A stretch of 64,000 nucleotides of DNA from Thermosipho africanus Ob7 (GCF_003351105.1 NZ_NKRG01000004.1:1-64000); one strand, 5' to 3'; shown: positions 1 through 9,252, counted from the first letter of the stretch. Notes: a model not told the origin generated them from the sequence alone. Numbers and translations: made by a program.

Positions 1-10
1 GTTTACTATT

Positions 11-40
11 AAAAATGGCTCCCATTTTGGGAGCCATAAA
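11..40 (-). terminator. Terminator after arcC
   Basis: A 10-bp perfect stem (ATGGCTCCCA at 15-24 pairing with TGGGAGCCAT at 28-37) with a three-base loop lies just past the arcC stop codon. On the minus strand it is followed by a run of five T, which fits an intrinsic terminator closing the arcB-arcC transcript. Confidence 0.85.
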
Positions 41-50
41 TTTTAAAGTT

Positions 51-992
51 TTATGGAATAATCCTTGTTCCAGTTTTTCCTTCTAGTGCATCTTTTAGTT
101 TTTCCATATCGGTGATGAGTGCTGGTCTATTTGTTGATGTTACAAAGGAGATACAGGCTTCTATTTTTGGTAGCATACTTCCTTTTGCAAAATGACCTTC
201 ATTCATATATTTTTCAGCTTCCTTTACTGTGATTGTATCAAGTGGCTTTTGATCAGGTTTGTTAAAGTTGAGATATACTTTTTCTACAGCTGTAAGGATT
301 ATGAATTCATCTGCATCAAGTTCTTTTGCTATTAATGCTGATGCTCTATCTTTATCTATTACTGCTTCTACTCCTTTTATTTCTCCTTTTTCATCGATTA
401 TTACTGGAATCCCACCACCACCACCTGCTACTACTATAACGTCATTTTCTACCAAGTCTTTTATTGTTCTTTTTTCAATAACATCAAGTGGTATTGGTGA
501 TGGAACTACTCTTCTCCATCCTCTACCAGCATCTTCTTTGAATATCCAACCTTTTTCTTCCATAATCTTTTTTGCTTCTTCTTCGCTATAAAATGGACCT
601 ACTGGTTTTGTTGGATTTTTAAATCCTGGATCATCTTTATTTACTACAATTTGAGTTACTACTGTAGCAATTTCCTTATCTATTTTTCTTTCATTTAATA
701 CATTTTTCAACTCTTGAGAAATCATATATCCAAGATATCCTTGGGTCATTGCACCTAATACATCCATTGGAAATGGTGGAATAGTATCCTTTGCAATATC
801 CTGTTGAACTAGTAGATTCCCAACTTGTGGTCCATTTCCGTGAGTTATTATTATTCTGTAACCTAATTCAATCATATCTGCAAGATATGATGCTGTAACT
901 TTTATATTTTTGAACATATTTTCTGCTGTTGGTTTTTCTCCTGGTCTATTAATTGCATTACCACCAATAGCAACAACTGCCAATTTTTTCAT
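51..992 (-). CDS. arcC: Carbamate kinase (arginine deiminase pathway)
   Basis: Cytoplasmic kinase that transfers the phosphate of carbamoyl phosphate to ADP, giving ATP, ammonia and CO2; it is the energy-yielding last step of the arginine deiminase pathway. The 313-residue length is normal for the family. Visible family motifs are the N-terminal GGNA loop, HGNGPQVG near residue 50, the glycine-rich AGGGGGIPV near 190 and DKDRASALIA near 213. The ATG follows GGAGG at a normal distance. It lies 19 bases downstream of arcB on the same strand, so the two are almost certainly one transcript ending at the hairpin at 11-40. The arc context makes a catabolic role (ATP formation) much more likely than carbamoyl phosphate synthesis. 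Confidence 0.95.
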   Translation of the reverse strand: MKKLAVVAIGGNAINRPGEKPTAENMFKNIKVTASYLADMIELGYRIIITHGNGPQVGNLLVQQDIAKDTIPPFPMDVLGAMTQGYLGYMISQELKNVLNERKIDKEIATVVTQIVVNKDDPGFKNPTKPVGPFYSEEEAKKIMEEKGWIFKEDAGRGWRRVVPSPIPLDVIEKRTIKDLVENDVIVVAGGGGGIPVIIDEKGEIKGVEAVIDKDRASALIAKELDADEFIILTAVEKVYLNFNKPDQKPLDTITVKEAEKYMNEGHFAKGSMLPKIEACISFVTSTNRPALITDMEKLKDALEGKTGTRIIP

Positions 993-1011
993 ATTTTTGC
1001 CTCCTACCTGA

Positions 1012-1992
1012 TTATAGGGTTGCTACCATAACAGCTTTTATGGTATGCATTCTATTTTCAGCTTGATCAAAGACTTTAGAATGTTTGCTTCTAAATACTT
1101 CATCGGTTACTTCACGAATATCTAATCCTCTTTCTTTTGCTTCTTTTGCAACTGTTGTTTCAAAGTCGTGGAATGATGGTAAACAATGTAAGAAAATAAC
1201 GTTCGGATTTTCCGTTCTTTTAATTAAATCCATGTCAACTCTATATGGTGTTAATAGTTCAACTCTTTCTGGCATTTTGTCTTCTTCGCCCATTGATACC
1301 CAAACATCCGTGTAGATAGCGTCTGCTCCTTTTACTCCATCAAGATCAGGCGTATATTCAATAATTGCTCCGGATTCTTTGGCGTTTTCAAGTGCTTCAT
1401 TCATGATTTCATCTGATGGTTTTAATTGTTCAGGACCAACTGCAACATAGTGAATACCAAGTTTTGAAGAAATTCTCATTAAAGTATTTGCTACGTTGTT
1501 TCTTGTATCACCTACAAAAACAAGTTTCATTTGGTTAAGTGGTTTGTGTATAAACTCCATCATTGTCATAACGTCTGCAAGACCTTGGGTTGGATGTGCT
1601 TCATCAGTCAAACCATTCCATACTGGAACTCCTGAATATTTTGCAAGTGCTTCAACAACTTCTTGCTTATAGCCTCTGTATTCAATACCATCGTACATTC
1701 TTCCTAAGACTTTTGCGGTATCTTCTATTGATTCTTTTTTACCCATTTGACTATTGGTAAGGAATGTTACATGTGCACCTTCATCGTATGCAGCAACTTC
1801 AAAAGCAGTTCTAGTTCTTGTTGATGTTTTATCAAAAATTAAAACAATGTTTTTTCCTTTAAGTAGTTCCTGTCTTATACCTGCTCTTTTTTTAGCTTTT
1901 AAATCAAATGCAAGGTTAAGAAGGTATTTAATTTCTTCAGCTGTGAAATCTTTTAATGTTAAAAGACTTCTTCCTTTAAGATTAACTGGCAT
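1012..1992 (-). CDS. arcB: Ornithine carbamoyltransferase, catabolic
   Basis: Splits citrulline with phosphate into ornithine and carbamoyl phosphate (or runs in reverse in biosynthesis); cytoplasmic. The 326-residue protein carries the carbamoyl-phosphate site [10 protein letters not shown], the HPTQGLADV motif and the ornithine-site HCLPSFHD (most relatives have HCLPAFHD). An in-frame ATG 36 bases further upstream exists, but the start at 1992 is chosen because GGGAGGAG lies five bases before it and translation there begins MPVNLKGRS, the usual N-terminus. Cotranscribed with arcC and divergent from arcA, which points to the fermentative role (arcB) rather than arginine synthesis (argF). A near-consensus promoter lies at 2041-2069. 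Confidence 0.93.
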   Translation of the reverse strand: MPVNLKGRSLLTLKDFTAEEIKYLLNLAFDLKAKKRAGIRQELLKGKNIVLIFDKTSTRTRTAFEVAAYDEGAHVTFLTNSQMGKKESIEDTAKVLGRMYDGIEYRGYKQEVVEALAKYSGVPVWNGLTDEAHPTQGLADVMTMMEFIHKPLNQMKLVFVGDTRNNVANTLMRISSKLGIHYVAVGPEQLKPSDEIMNEALENAKESGAIIEYTPDLDGVKGADAIYTDVWVSMGEEDKMPERVELLTPYRVDMDLIKRTENPNVIFLHCLPSFHDFETTVAKEAKERGLDIREVTDEVFRSKHSKVFDQAENRMHTIKAVMVATL

Positions 1993-2040
1993 GTTATCTC
2001 CTCCCACTTTTTTATATTTAAAACACAATTAGGTATTTTA

Positions 2041-2069
2041 ATTATACACTTGTTTTTTTTATTTATCAA
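2041..2069 (-). promoter_or_regulatory. Promoter of arcB-arcC
   Basis: On the minus strand TTGATA (2069-2064) and TATAAT (2046-2041) are separated by exactly 17 bases, a near-perfect sigma-70-type promoter. It would start transcription near 2034, about 40 bases upstream of the arcB ATG. Confidence 0.8.
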
Positions 2070-2142
2070 AACAAACAAATCTTGAAAAACAACAGTTTTT
2101 CGAGAATATTTATTTGTTTTAAAGTTATATTTGTTTAAGATT

Positions 2143-2172
2143 GAGTATGCACGAGTATGCATAAGAATACAT
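2143..2172. repeat. Three tandem 10-bp repeats in the arcA/arcB intergenic region
   Basis: Three consecutive ten-base units, GAGTATGCAC, GAGTATGCAT and AAGAATACAT, follow each other without gaps, and an inverted half (GCATAC, 2174-2179) comes next. The ten-base period equals one helical turn, so proteins bound to each unit would sit on the same face of the DNA. The position between two divergent promoters suggests a regulator-binding cluster. It does not match the ArgR box closely. Function is inferred only. Confidence 0.4.
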
Positions 2173-2202
2173 CGCATACTGATGCATATCTTTAAAATGA
2201 AA

Positions 2203-2240
2203 AATTAACTGTGAAAAATATATCATTCTTAAAGTTAATT
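2203..2240. promoter_or_regulatory. Candidate Crp/Fnr (ArcR-type) operator upstream of arcA
   Basis: The core at 2210-2227 reads TGTGAAAAATATATCATT: the TGTGA and TCATT arms of a Crp/Fnr-family site but with eight rather than six bases between them. It is flanked by an 8-bp inverted repeat, AATTAACT (2203-2210) and AGTTAATT (2233-2240). Its centre is about 72 bases upstream of the predicted arcA transcription start, a usual activator distance. A near-identical core with standard six-base spacing occurs upstream of ord at 59090-59105. Confidence 0.45.
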
Positions 2241-2254
2241 GTAATATTTAAAGT

Positions 2255-2283
2255 TTTACTTTTTATTTAAAATCTAATATAAT
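2255..2283 (+). promoter_or_regulatory. Promoter of arcA
   Basis: TTTACT (2255-2260) and TATAAT (2278-2283) are spaced by 17 bases. The expected start near 2290 leaves a short leader containing AAGGAGG at 2294-2300 ahead of the ATG at 2309. Confidence 0.75.
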
Positions 2284-2308
2284 TGATATCGAAAAGGAGG
2301 ATGAAAGA

Positions 2309-3511
2309 ATGAAGGTTAATGTCTACTCTGAAGTAAAGAAATTAAAAATTGTGTTGCTTCATAGACCTGGATTGGAGTTAGAAAATATTGAACCTGATTT
2401 ATTAGAAGAACTATTGTTTGAAGACATCCCATATTTAAAAAAGGCACAACAAGAGCATGATTATTTTGCCAAGGCTTTGAAAGATAATGGTGTTGAGGTT
2501 AAATATGTTACGGATCTACTTACAAATACTTTAGAAAAAAAAGGGTTAAAAGAACAGTTTGTGGATGAATATTTAAATCTAAGCGAGGTAAAAAATGAAT
2601 ATATATTGGAAGCTTTAAAGGAATATTTATTATCTTTTGAAACAAAAGAAATGGTAAGAAAAATCATAGGCGGGGTAAGGATTGATGAATTTAAGTTAAA
2701 CAAAAAAAGTTTTTCAACAGTTGTTCATTTAAATAAACAATTTTATCTTCTTCCACTTCCAAATCTTTATTTTCAAAGAGATCCTGTTGCTTTTGTAGGA
2801 AGAGGAGCGCTAATTAATAGAATGAAAACAAAGGCAAGAAGAAGGGAATCATTGTTTATGAAGTATGTATTAAAATATAGTGATGAATTTAGTGATATTC
2901 CTATTTATTATGATATGAATGAACCATTTTCTATAGAAGGTGGGGATGTTTTAGTATTATCTGATAAAGTCCTTGCTATTGGAATTTCACAAAGAACGGA
3001 TCCAGAGGCTATAGAAAAAGTTGCAAATAAAATATTTTATGAATCAGACGAAAGCTTTGATACTATACTTGCAATAAATATGCCAAAAAAGCGCGCGTAT
3101 ATGCATCTTGACACAATCTTTACAATGGTTAGTGAAAATAAATTTTTAGTTCATTCAAAACTTGAAACCAGCTTGCATGTATATGTCTTAAAGAAAAATA
3201 AACACGAATTTGAGGTAACAGAAGAAGATTTACAGTTAGAAGATGTACTAAAAAAATATCTTGAAAGAAATGATATTGAGCTTATTAAATGTGGAGGAGA
3301 TGATGAAATAGCTGCAAAAAGAGAACAATGGAATGATGGTTCAAATGTTTTAGCAATAAGTCCTGGAACGGTTATAGCATATGAAAGAAATTATGTGACA
3401 AATCAGTTGTTAAGAGAAAGAGGAGTTAATGTTATAGAAATTCCTTCAAGTGAGCTATCAAGAGGTCGTGGAGGGCCTAGATGTATGTCGATGCCAATCT
3501 GTAGAGAATAG
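2309..3511 (+). CDS. arcA: Arginine deiminase
   Basis: Hydrolyses L-arginine to citrulline and ammonia in the cytoplasm, the first step of the arginine deiminase pathway. The 400-residue length is typical. Visible guanidino-modifying-enzyme motifs are FQRDP near residue 157, EGGDVLVL near 210, MHLDTIFT near 266 and the catalytic cysteine in RCMSMPICRE at the very C-terminus. The ATG follows AAGGAGG by eight bases. It is transcribed away from arcB-arcC, an arrangement different from the commoner arcABC order, and ends at a strong terminator it shares with the convergent Crp/Fnr gene. Regulation probably acts through the elements at 2143-2283. Confidence 0.95.
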   Translation: MKVNVYSEVKKLKIVLLHRPGLELENIEPDLLEELLFEDIPYLKKAQQEHDYFAKALKDNGVEVKYVTDLLTNTLEKKGLKEQFVDEYLNLSEVKNEYILEALKEYLLSFETKEMVRKIIGGVRIDEFKLNKKSFSTVVHLNKQFYLLPLPNLYFQRDPVAFVGRGALINRMKTKARRRESLFMKYVLKYSDEFSDIPIYYDMNEPFSIEGGDVLVLSDKVLAIGISQRTDPEAIEKVANKIFYESDESFDTILAINMPKKRAYMHLDTIFTMVSENKFLVHSKLETSLHVYVLKKNKHEFEVTEEDLQLEDVLKKYLERNDIELIKCGGDDEIAAKREQWNDGSNVLAISPGTVIAYERNYVTNQLLRERGVNVIEIPSSELSRGRGGPRCMSMPICRE

Positions 3512-3547
3512 AAAATTCCCCATCCTAGCTTGGATGGGGAATTTTTT
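3512..3547. terminator. Bidirectional terminator between arcA and the Crp/Fnr gene
   Basis: A 14-bp perfect stem (3512-3525 with 3532-3545) containing TCCCCATCC/GGATGGGGA with the loop TAGCTT, bounded by A and T runs. It can end both convergent transcripts. Confidence 0.9.
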
Positions 3548-4223
3548 AAAAATAGGTTGCATAGTCTTCTATATATCTTAAATCTTTAATTTTTACATTT
3601 TTTCCTTCCATTTCTATAATTCCTTTCTTTTCAAGTTCAATAAAGACTCTTGATAGTGCAGGGCGAGTTACTCCAAATTCTCTTGCAAGTTCGGTTTTAG
3701 ACATTTCAAGTTTTATAGTTTTAGAATTTTGTTTTTTAAAGGAGTCATAAAGATATGAACATACCTTTTGAATAAGATTTTTGAGTGTTATCTCATAAAA
3801 TCTATCGGTGATAAATATAAATGTGTCAGAGACATTTTGTAGATAATTTTTTAATATTTTTTCGTTTTTCATCATTTCATGAATGAGAATATCTTTGGAG
3901 AGTGTTAAAATTTTACATTTTTTGATTGCTACTACATCAACTGGATATTTTGGATTTGATGAAAATATAGTTGCGATTGCAAGCGTTTTTGGAGCTATCA
4001 TATGATCTATTTGTATAACTCGTCCCTCTTCGTTTACAAACAAACCCAAAGCTTCTCCTTCTATTAGAATTAGTATTTCATCTATTGGATCATTCCTTTG
4101 TTTTATTATTTCATCTTTTTCAAATGTTAAAATTTTGGATTTTTTTGTAATTTCTAAAATTTCATTTTCATTTAAATCTTTAAAAAGGCTACAATTCTTG
4201 ATTGATTCTATGTATTGTTTCAA
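3546..4223 (-). CDS. Crp/Fnr family transcription regulator, possible arc regulator
   Basis: About 225 residues: an N-terminal cyclic-nucleotide-binding-like beta-roll (residues about 15-120, with the stretch around LIEGEALGLFVNEEGR) followed by a helix-turn-helix near the C-terminus (SKTELAREFGVTRPALSRVF). No cysteine cluster for an Fe-S centre was noted, so an oxygen-sensing Fnr role is not supported. The chosen start is TTG at 4223, seven bases after GGAGGG; the ATG at 4247 has no ribosome site. It lies two dozen bases after the EAL gene on the same strand and is convergent with arcA. In Bacillus and Streptococcus the arc genes are controlled by a Crp/Fnr protein (ArcR), which makes this a candidate regulator of the arc and ord operons; that link is inference. 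Confidence 0.8.
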   Translation of the reverse strand: MKQYIESIKNCSLFKDLNENEILEITKKSKILTFEKDEIIKQRNDPIDEILILIEGEALGLFVNEEGRVIQIDHMIAPKTLAIATIFSSNPKYPVDVVAIKKCKILTLSKDILIHEMMKNEKILKNYLQNVSDTFIFITDRFYEITLKNLIQKVCSYLYDSFKKQNSKTIKLEMSKTELAREFGVTRPALSRVFIELEKKGIIEMEGKNVKIKDLRYIEDYATYF

Positions 4224-4248
4224 AATGTTCCCTCCAAAATTAATCATA

Positions 4249-6705
4249 CTAACTTAAAATACTTAAAAACTCTGATTCAGGCATTGGCTTTCCAAAATAA
4301 TACCCTTGGAATAACCTAAAACCTATCATAGTCAAAATTTCAAGTTGTTTTTCATTTTCGACACCTTCAGGTATTGCCCCCATTTTAAAAGACTCTGCTA
4401 TACTATATATTGCTTTTAAGAGATTTAGATTTTTTTCATCGTCTATATTACTTATGAATTCTCTGTCTATTTTAATTATATCAAATGGAATATTTCTTAA
4501 ATAATTTAATGAAGAGTAACCAGTTCCAAAGTCATCAAGGCATAATTTAAATCCTTCGCTTTTTAGTAGATTAAGATTTTCACGAACAATATCGTTGTAA
4601 TCAATGAAGAGGTTTTCTGTAATTTCTATTGTAATTTGACTGCTTTGTATATTGTATTTTTCAAGTATTTTTAGATAATCTTTTGAAAAGTTGGTATTTT
4701 TTAGTTGGATAGGGCTGATATTAACATCAACAAATTTCAGTTTTTTTGTTTTAGAAAGTAATTTACATACATTTTCAAATATTTGTTTTGATGCTTGTTC
4801 TATAAGACCAGTTTTTTCTAGAAAATCAAGGAATTCAAACGGTGGTATTACTTTTCCATCTTTAACCCATCTTATTAATGCTTCGGCCCCCACAATTTCC
4901 ATATTGTGTGTTGCTATTGGCTGGAAGAATGGTATAAATTCGCCTTTTTCAATTGCCTTCTTTATTTGAATTTCTTTCTCTAATTCTTTTCTTATTTCAT
5001 CTTCTATTTCTTTTGAATAAGTTATTATTTTGTCTTCGTCTTTTGATCTTGAAAGGGAAAGGCTTGTTTTTCTTATAACTTCATCAATATTTTCATCATT
5101 TTTGAAAATATATGTTCCTATGTGAAATTTCAGTGAAGTATCGTCAACTTTGATGTTTTTCAAACAATTATCTATATGCAAAATAAGTTCTTTATTTTTA
5201 CTGTAAGCTTTTTTTACATCTATGTCCAATTCTTCTGCTAATATCCAAAATTCATCTGCGTGAGCCCTTGAAATTATATAATTTGTACATTCCTTTAGTT
5301 TATTTGCAACAATTTTGAGAACTTTATCTCCAAAAACATTTCCCTTTAAGGAGTTGATTCTTTGAAAATCCTTTATGTCAATAAATATTAATGAATGATA
5401 AAGGAGTGGTTTGAGGTTTTTAAGCCTTTTAATAATGTATACTTTGTTAAATGTTTTAGTTAAAGGATCTTTTTCTATAAGATTAGAGATTTGTTGTGAT
5501 AGTTTCTTTTCTTTTGAAATATCAGAATAGATTATATAGATAAATGTTTGATTTTCAATTTCAAATTTTGACGCATAAATTCTGACAAATATATTTTTAC
5601 CACTTTTACTCTTTCTGACGGTTTCGTAACTTACATGTCCTTTTTTTAGTATTTGAAGAATCAAGATTTTTGATTCTTCTTTTAAATAATCTGGCACGAT
5701 ATTTTCAATGTTTTCTAATTTTTTATAACCAAAAGTTTTTGTAAATGCACTGTTGCAGTCTACAATCTTTCCGGAAGGAGTTACTAAGGCAAGTGGATCA
5801 GGTATGTTATTAAAAAGGTTATGGAATAATATATTTGCGATTTCTTGCCTTTTTGAATATTTCATTTCTTTGGTTACATCTCTAAAGTAGTATATGGATC
5901 CCTTTTCAAAATCAATGACTTCTATAGAGTAATATTTGCCATTTTTTTCAATTATTTGTCCGTTTTTAAAATTATCTTCAAGTTTTCTGTTAATTATTTG
6001 GTTAAATTCTTTACCTATAATTTTCTGGGCAGGTTTATTAAGGTCAAGAACATAATTATTCTTATCTACAAGTATTATTCCATCGCTAATATTTAAAATA
6101 AGGTTTTCTTTTGCATCTTCAAGTACTTTAATCCAACTCTTTCTTAAAAGAATAAATTCGATTATAATAAATGAAATTAGAGTTAAGAGTAAGATGATTG
6201 GTATGTTGAAATTATTAGTTATTGTTGAATAAGCGTAATATCCAAAAAGAGAGAGGAATATTATTAAAATATTTATTTTTACTTTCTTTTCAACGTTTGC
6301 TTTAAAGATGTTTTTAAATGATAGTATGATAATAATTAATGCATAAAATATAAGGAAGAAGTTTGAAAGTTTTGAATTAGCTAACTGTTTGTGGAAAATA
6401 ATGTTGTTAATTACTATTAAGAAAAATAGCGGGATTGATATTAAAAACCTTTTTTTATAATTTTTCTTTTTTCCATAAAAATCCTCTGAAAAAGAAAAAA
6501 TTGCAGGAATAAGAGAAACACCAATCAAATCCTGCATTATACAAAAAAATTCACTTAATGAGTATTTAATTTTAAAAAATTCAAAAATTGATAGAAAAAG
6601 TAATGAAAAAAATATGTGTATTAGCGCTGAAGAAATCTTGTATAGCTTTCTTTCAAAAAGATAAATTAATGAAACTAGGGATAAGATAATTAAAAAATCT
6701 TCCAT
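4249..6705 (-). CDS. Membrane PAS / degenerate GGDEF / EAL signalling protein
   Basis: An 818-residue inner-membrane protein. Residues about 1-190 form six or seven hydrophobic segments; two PAS-like regions follow (about 195-280 and 290-400), then a GGDEF domain (about 405-560) and an EAL domain (about 575-815). The GGDEF signature is replaced by AHADEF, so cyclase activity is doubtful. The EAL domain keeps EALIRW, the Asn of VNISP, the Glu of IEITEN, DDFGTG, the Lys of IKID, EGVEN and QGYYFG, so it is probably an active c-di-GMP phosphodiesterase. The ATG follows GGAGG. It is followed after 25 bases by the Crp/Fnr gene, possibly one transcript. The input sensed by the membrane and PAS parts is unknown. 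Confidence 0.85.
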   Translation of the reverse strand: MEDFLIILSLVSLIYLFERKLYKISSALIHIFFSLLFLSIFEFFKIKYSLSEFFCIMQDLIGVSLIPAIFSFSEDFYGKKKNYKKRFLISIPLFFLIVINNIIFHKQLANSKLSNFFLIFYALIIIILSFKNIFKANVEKKVKINILIIFLSLFGYYAYSTITNNFNIPIILLLTLISFIIIEFILLRKSWIKVLEDAKENLILNISDGIILVDKNNYVLDLNKPAQKIIGKEFNQIINRKLEDNFKNGQIIEKNGKYYSIEVIDFEKGSIYYFRDVTKEMKYSKRQEIANILFHNLFNNIPDPLALVTPSGKIVDCNSAFTKTFGYKKLENIENIVPDYLKEESKILILQILKKGHVSYETVRKSKSGKNIFVRIYASKFEIENQTFIYIIYSDISKEKKLSQQISNLIEKDPLTKTFNKVYIIKRLKNLKPLLYHSLIFIDIKDFQRINSLKGNVFGDKVLKIVANKLKECTNYIISRAHADEFWILAEELDIDVKKAYSKNKELILHIDNCLKNIKVDDTSLKFHIGTYIFKNDENIDEVIRKTSLSLSRSKDEDKIITYSKEIEDEIRKELEKEIQIKKAIEKGEFIPFFQPIATHNMEIVGAEALIRWVKDGKVIPPFEFLDFLEKTGLIEQASKQIFENVCKLLSKTKKLKFVDVNISPIQLKNTNFSKDYLKILEKYNIQSSQITIEITENLFIDYNDIVRENLNLLKSEGFKLCLDDFGTGYSSLNYLRNIPFDIIKIDREFISNIDDEKNLNLLKAIYSIAESFKMGAIPEGVENEKQLEILTMIGFRLFQGYYFGKPMPESEFLSILS

Positions 6706-6835
6706 TATTTTCCTCCAATTGTTCTTTTCACAAAATATGATACCATTTTATTTGAAAATATGCAATAAAAGATATATAAAAATTACCATTTTTTAATAAT
6801 TAGTTTAATATAAAATTGTTATTGTAAAATAAAAG

Positions 6836-6874
6836 AAGTCCCTCTTCTATTCTTTTAAAATAGAAGAGGGACTT
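6836..6874 (-). terminator. Terminator after the chemotaxis receptor gene
   Basis: A 16-bp perfect stem (6836-6851 with 6859-6874, arms containing GTCCCTCTTCTA) with a seven-base loop and T-rich sequence on the minus-strand side. It lies 18 bases beyond the stop of the receptor gene at 6893. Confidence 0.85.
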
Positions 6875-6892
6875 TTCAGTATAATAGCTTTT

Positions 6893-8899
6893 TTAAATTT
6901 TAAATTTTCTGACTTCTTCTACAAGATCTTTTGCTATTTTGTTTAGATTTTCGGAAGAAATATCTAGTTTTTCACTTGTTTTTGCTTGGCTTTGGGCTGA
7001 TTTTGCTATATCGTCAACTTGTTGTGATATTGTTACAATTGCTTTTGAAACTACATCCATTGCGCTACTCATTTCTTGTGCCGATGCGCTTTGCTGTTGA
7101 GAACTTGCTGCTAAATTATCTATTTCATCTGTAATACTTTCTATCTGTCTTAATATATTTTCAAATTTTTCTTTTGCAATTTTTGATTGATTTGATGCTT
7201 CTTCTATTATTTCAACTGTTTGATTGCTTGCCTTTGCAGTATTTTCAATTTTTTCTTGAATGTCTTTTAAAATTTCTGAGATCTGAGTTGTTGCATTTTT
7301 GCTTTCTTCAGCAAGCTTTCTAATTTCATCAGCAACAACTGCAAATCCTTTCCCAGCTTCTCCAGCTCTTGCTGCTTCTATTGCTGCATTCAGTGCTAGC
7401 AAGTTTGTTTGTTCTGCTATTGAATTAATTGTTTGAACAATTTCGTCGATATTTTTTGTGTTTTCGTTTAAAGTTTTTACAATTTTTTCAGTTGAATAGC
7501 TTATTTCCTTTGCTTTTTCCACAATCTCGCTAATTGCAACAACTTCTTTTTCGCCTTCCTTTGCGTTTTCAGCCATCTTATTTGCATTATCTGAAATATT
7601 TTGAGCGGCATTTGAAACATTTTGAGCGCTTGCTGCAACTTCTTCCACTCCACTTGTTACTTCTTCAACAGATGCAGATGCATTTTGAATTGAATTATCT
7701 ATTTCTGTTATTTGTGCTGATAGCTCCTGAGCACTAGCACTTAAGTTATCAGCAATATTTGCAAGTTCTTCTGAAGATGAGTTCAGATTTAAAGAAGTTT
7801 CGTTTATTTGAGAAAAACTTTCTCTTAACATATCAGCCATTTTTTGAAGAGAATTTGATATTTGGGCTATTTCATCTTTTCCTTTTGCAATAAACTTTAC
7901 CGTTAAGTTTCCTTTTCCAAATTCTAGTATATTTTTAACCATCGCTGTAAGTGGTTTTGATATAAAGTAAGATGATGAAATATAAATAAAGATACTTATT
8001 AAAATAATAACGGACAAGAAAATCATTATAGTAGTGTTGGTAATTTTGTTTACTGATGAAAATAGTTCAGACTTATACAAAGTTAATCCAAAGGACCAAC
8101 CTTTTCCAACCTTTATTGGAGAGTAAAATACATAAACTTCACTACCGTCTGATCTTGTATAACTTCCATAGCCAGATTTTCCTTCCAGCATCTTTTGAGC
8201 TATAGTATCTAAGCCTTTAAAACCTTGCTTTGATGCTTCAAGTATATTTACTTTCATTCTAATTTTTTCATCTGGATGTGCAATCGTAAGACCTGTTGAA
8301 TCAATTATCCATCCAAATCCTTTATCTCCAACTTTTGTTTCAACAGCAATTTTATTTAGATCATCTAATTTTACTGCAGCTCCAAACAAACCAATTGTTT
8401 TTCCATTTTGATCTTTTACTGCGGATGTAACTACAAAGATATCGTTTCCTGTTGCTTTCGAAATTAGTGCATCGCTAATATAGTATTTATATCCTTGTTT
8501 TATTATTTTTTGGAAATATTCTCTGTCACTTATATTTGCAGTTACACCTGAAGTTGTAGGAGCTGTTCCATCTGGATATGCTATAAAAAACATTTCATAA
8601 TCTGTCCTTGATGAAAGTTTATGATTTAATTCATTGCTCATTAGATCTTTCCAGTTTCTAGTTTTTAATGCCTCTATTACTGAACTGTTATCGGCAAAAT
8701 TTTGAACGTCTCTTAAAATACCATTTAACCATTCCTCAATTATTTGTGAAGCTTTTTGAGAAATTTCAAGAGCAGTTTCAACAGATAAATCTTCTACAGA
8801 TTTTCTTGTTTGAAATGATATTAAAAAAGTGCTTATTATAAGTAGGGCAATTACTGGCATTAATACAAAGATTAATAATTTTCCCTTAATTGATTTCAT
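6893..8899 (-). CDS. Methyl-accepting chemotaxis protein, dCache type
   Basis: A 668-residue transmembrane chemoreceptor. Residues 8-30 form the first membrane helix, followed by a roughly 260-residue periplasmic double-Cache sensor ([17 protein letters not shown] and [17 protein letters not shown]), a second membrane helix near 290-310, a HAMP region and a long signalling coiled coil. The hairpin tip shows the highly conserved [19 protein letters not shown]. Start at 8899 is chosen because AGGAGGTGAT lies five bases ahead; an earlier in-frame ATG has no ribosome site. Cache sensors often bind amino acids or carboxylates, but the ligand is not visible. It is monocistronic, ending at the hairpin 6836-6874, and is related in architecture to the receptor at 56918. 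Confidence 0.92.
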   Translation of the reverse strand: MKSIKGKLLIFVLMPVIALLIISTFLISFQTRKSVEDLSVETALEISQKASQIIEEWLNGILRDVQNFADNSSVIEALKTRNWKDLMSNELNHKLSSRTDYEMFFIAYPDGTAPTTSGVTANISDREYFQKIIKQGYKYYISDALISKATGNDIFVVTSAVKDQNGKTIGLFGAAVKLDDLNKIAVETKVGDKGFGWIIDSTGLTIAHPDEKIRMKVNILEASKQGFKGLDTIAQKMLEGKSGYGSYTRSDGSEVYVFYSPIKVGKGWSFGLTLYKSELFSSVNKITNTTIMIFLSVIILISIFIYISSSYFISKPLTAMVKNILEFGKGNLTVKFIAKGKDEIAQISNSLQKMADMLRESFSQINETSLNLNSSSEELANIADNLSASAQELSAQITEIDNSIQNASASVEEVTSGVEEVAASAQNVSNAAQNISDNANKMAENAKEGEKEVVAISEIVEKAKEISYSTEKIVKTLNENTKNIDEIVQTINSIAEQTNLLALNAAIEAARAGEAGKGFAVVADEIRKLAEESKNATTQISEILKDIQEKIENTAKASNQTVEIIEEASNQSKIAKEKFENILRQIESITDEIDNLAASSQQQSASAQEMSSAMDVVSKAIVTISQQVDDIAKSAQSQAKTSEKLDISSENLNKIAKDLVEEVRKFKI

Positions 8900-9171
8900 A
8901 AAAACATCACCTCCTATTTTATTATGGAATGATATACCCATTTTAAATTACCTTTAAACTCATTGTAATTTTATCACGAGTAAAGTAATTTTAAGGTTTC
9001 TTATATGTTTCTTTTCTGTTAATTGCGTAGAAAAATAAAAAATAATCTTTTGTATGATTGTGAATAATTGATTTATAAGCAGGATCTTTTCAATAATAAT
9101 ATTTTATTGATTTGTTTTTTTTAGCAATAATAAAAATTTAAATAAAAATATTGAAAGATATGAAATTTCTA

Positions 9172-9193
9172 TTTAATAAAATGTTTTATTAAA
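9172..9193. repeat. 22-bp AT-only palindrome
   Basis: TTTAATAAAA and TTTTATTAAA form a perfect 10-bp inverted repeat with a two-base centre (TG). It sits about 60 bases upstream of the predicted CYTH transcription start. It could be an operator, but in such AT-rich DNA chance is not excluded. Confidence 0.3.
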
Positions 9194-9243
9194 AAATTTA
9201 AGATATCTGTGTCATTTAAATTTATGAAAATATATAAGAAAGA

Positions 9244-9252
9244 TGTTATAAT
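9244..9252 (+). promoter_or_regulatory. Extended -10 promoter directly before the CYTH gene
   Basis: TGTTATAAT is a perfect extended -10 element ending only seven bases before the ATG at 9260, so transcription would start at or within a base or two of the start codon. No convincing -35 element and no ribosome site are present, which is the pattern of a leaderless mRNA. Confidence 0.5.

Noticed and set aside
259-591. Plus-strand frame opposite arcC
   Set aside because: Antisense shadow of a well-supported gene, serine/isoleucine-rich translation, no ribosome site.
2143-2190. ArgR-type arginine box in the arc intergenic region
   Set aside because: The repeats are ten bases long and do not match the 18-base ArgR palindrome well enough to call.
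8961-8977. Crp-like site TGTAATTTTATCACG upstream of the first chemotaxis receptor
   Set aside because: The arms are imperfect and spacing is five bases; not convincing beside the arc and ord sites.
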